This document shows, in pieces, positions 63,896-64,000 of a DNA stretch of 64,000 bases (position 1 is its first letter; each line of letters starts with the position of its first letter). This DNA is from Ferruginivarius sediminum (GTDB lineage Bacteria; Pseudomonadota; Alphaproteobacteria; Kiloniellales; Rhodovibrionaceae). Location: positions 333,484 to 397,483 of the forward strand of contig NZ_QPMH01000002.1 in the NCBI RefSeq assembly GCF_003344765.1, written 5' to 3'. The notes below the pieces were generated by a model, which saw nothing but the letters and a program-made list of their open reading frames with translations, searched no databases and was not told the origin of the DNA. A program made the translations under genes and the position numbers.

Positions 63896-64000
63896 TGGAG
63901 CGAACCTAACTTTTGGTGCCCGCGTTTCACGGCTTCGATGATCCGGTCGGGATCGGCGGTCCGAATGAAGGGCTTGGAGGCTTGGTTGTGTTCGGCGACG
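63892..64000 (-). mobile_element. C-terminal end of an IS630-type transposase (cut by window end)
   Basis: On the minus strand a frame open from the window end to a TAG at 63894-63892 encodes 35 residues: VAEHNQASKPFIRTADPD, then RIIEAVKRGHQKLGSLH. The KPFxxTADPDRIIEAVKRGHQ pattern is typical of the last residues of IS630-family transposases, which end after the DDE catalytic domain. Nothing else of the element is inside the window. Overlap of its stop with the epimerase stop suggests the element inserted at the end of that gene. Confidence 0.7.

Noticed and set aside
1..64000. CRISPR arrays, tRNA and rRNA genes.
   Set aside because: No regularly spaced repeats and no tRNA- or rRNA-like segments were found on reading either strand, although short tRNAs could be missed by eye.

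Overview
The window is high-GC DNA from an alphaproteobacterium, most likely a member of the Rhodospirillales or a close relative. The evidence is the gene order ctaD-ctaB-coxF-ctaG-ctaE-DUF983-surf1, the ispH-thrB-rnhA block, the thrC / M16 peptidase / GNAT block, and a MipZ-type division ATPase, a family restricted to Alphaproteobacteria. This placement is inferred from family content, not from a database search. No rRNA, tRNA or CRISPR array was seen.

Region 1 (1-5.9 kb): cytochrome c oxidase structural and assembly genes, with ctaD cut by the window edge, followed by an M32 carboxypeptidase. Region 2 (5.9-8.5 kb): an unusual protein with an N-terminal ParA-like domain joined to a complete MipZ-like domain, in an operon with a single-domain response regulator. 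Region 3 (8.4-13.4 kb): the glycine cleavage operon gcvT-gcvH-gcvP behind a promoter and a tandem glycine riboswitch. Region 4 (13.4-18.1 kb): an envelope module with an M15-like peptidase, two L,D-transpeptidases, an OprI/Lpp-like murein lipoprotein ending in lysine, another lipoprotein and a double CDGSH protein. Region 5 (18.2-35.8 kb): mostly housekeeping genes (ispH, thrB, rnhA, peroxiredoxin, DsbD, YqgE, M16 peptidase, thrC, a dihydrouridine synthase), with a RES/Xre toxin-antitoxin pair, a periplasmic Pcm, an exported isochorismatase-like protein divergent from an AraC regulator, a DUF3179 protein and a tartrate/malate dehydrogenase-like enzyme.

Region 6 (35.9-64 kb) is a surface-polysaccharide locus, entered after a Fic protein. 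It has a WecA/WbpL-like initiating transferase, a GT2 glycosyltransferase, SqdB (UDP-sulfoquinovose synthase), an LptE-like lipoprotein, a WbpM/CapD-type dehydratase, an O-antigen ligase/polymerase-like protein, a sugar epimerase, and CysD plus CysNC (APS/PAPS supply). A minus-strand run from 61.2 to 50.8 kb encodes a 1278-residue multi-domain glycosyltransferase, a formyltransferase, a methyltransferase-like protein, an SGNH hydrolase, WbpA, a WbpB-WbpD fusion and WbpE. The last three would make UDP-2,3-diacetamido-2,3-dideoxy-glucuronic acid. Two paralogous epimerases and the C-terminus of an IS630-type transposase close the window. The DNA around 58.6-61.2 kb is visibly richer in A+T than the rest, which suggests recent acquisition.

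Most interesting points: the ParA-MipZ fusion with its response regulator, the OprI-like lipoprotein next to L,D-transpeptidases, the WbpB-WbpD fusion beside a formyltransferase, and the giant fused glycosyltransferase in A+T-rich DNA.
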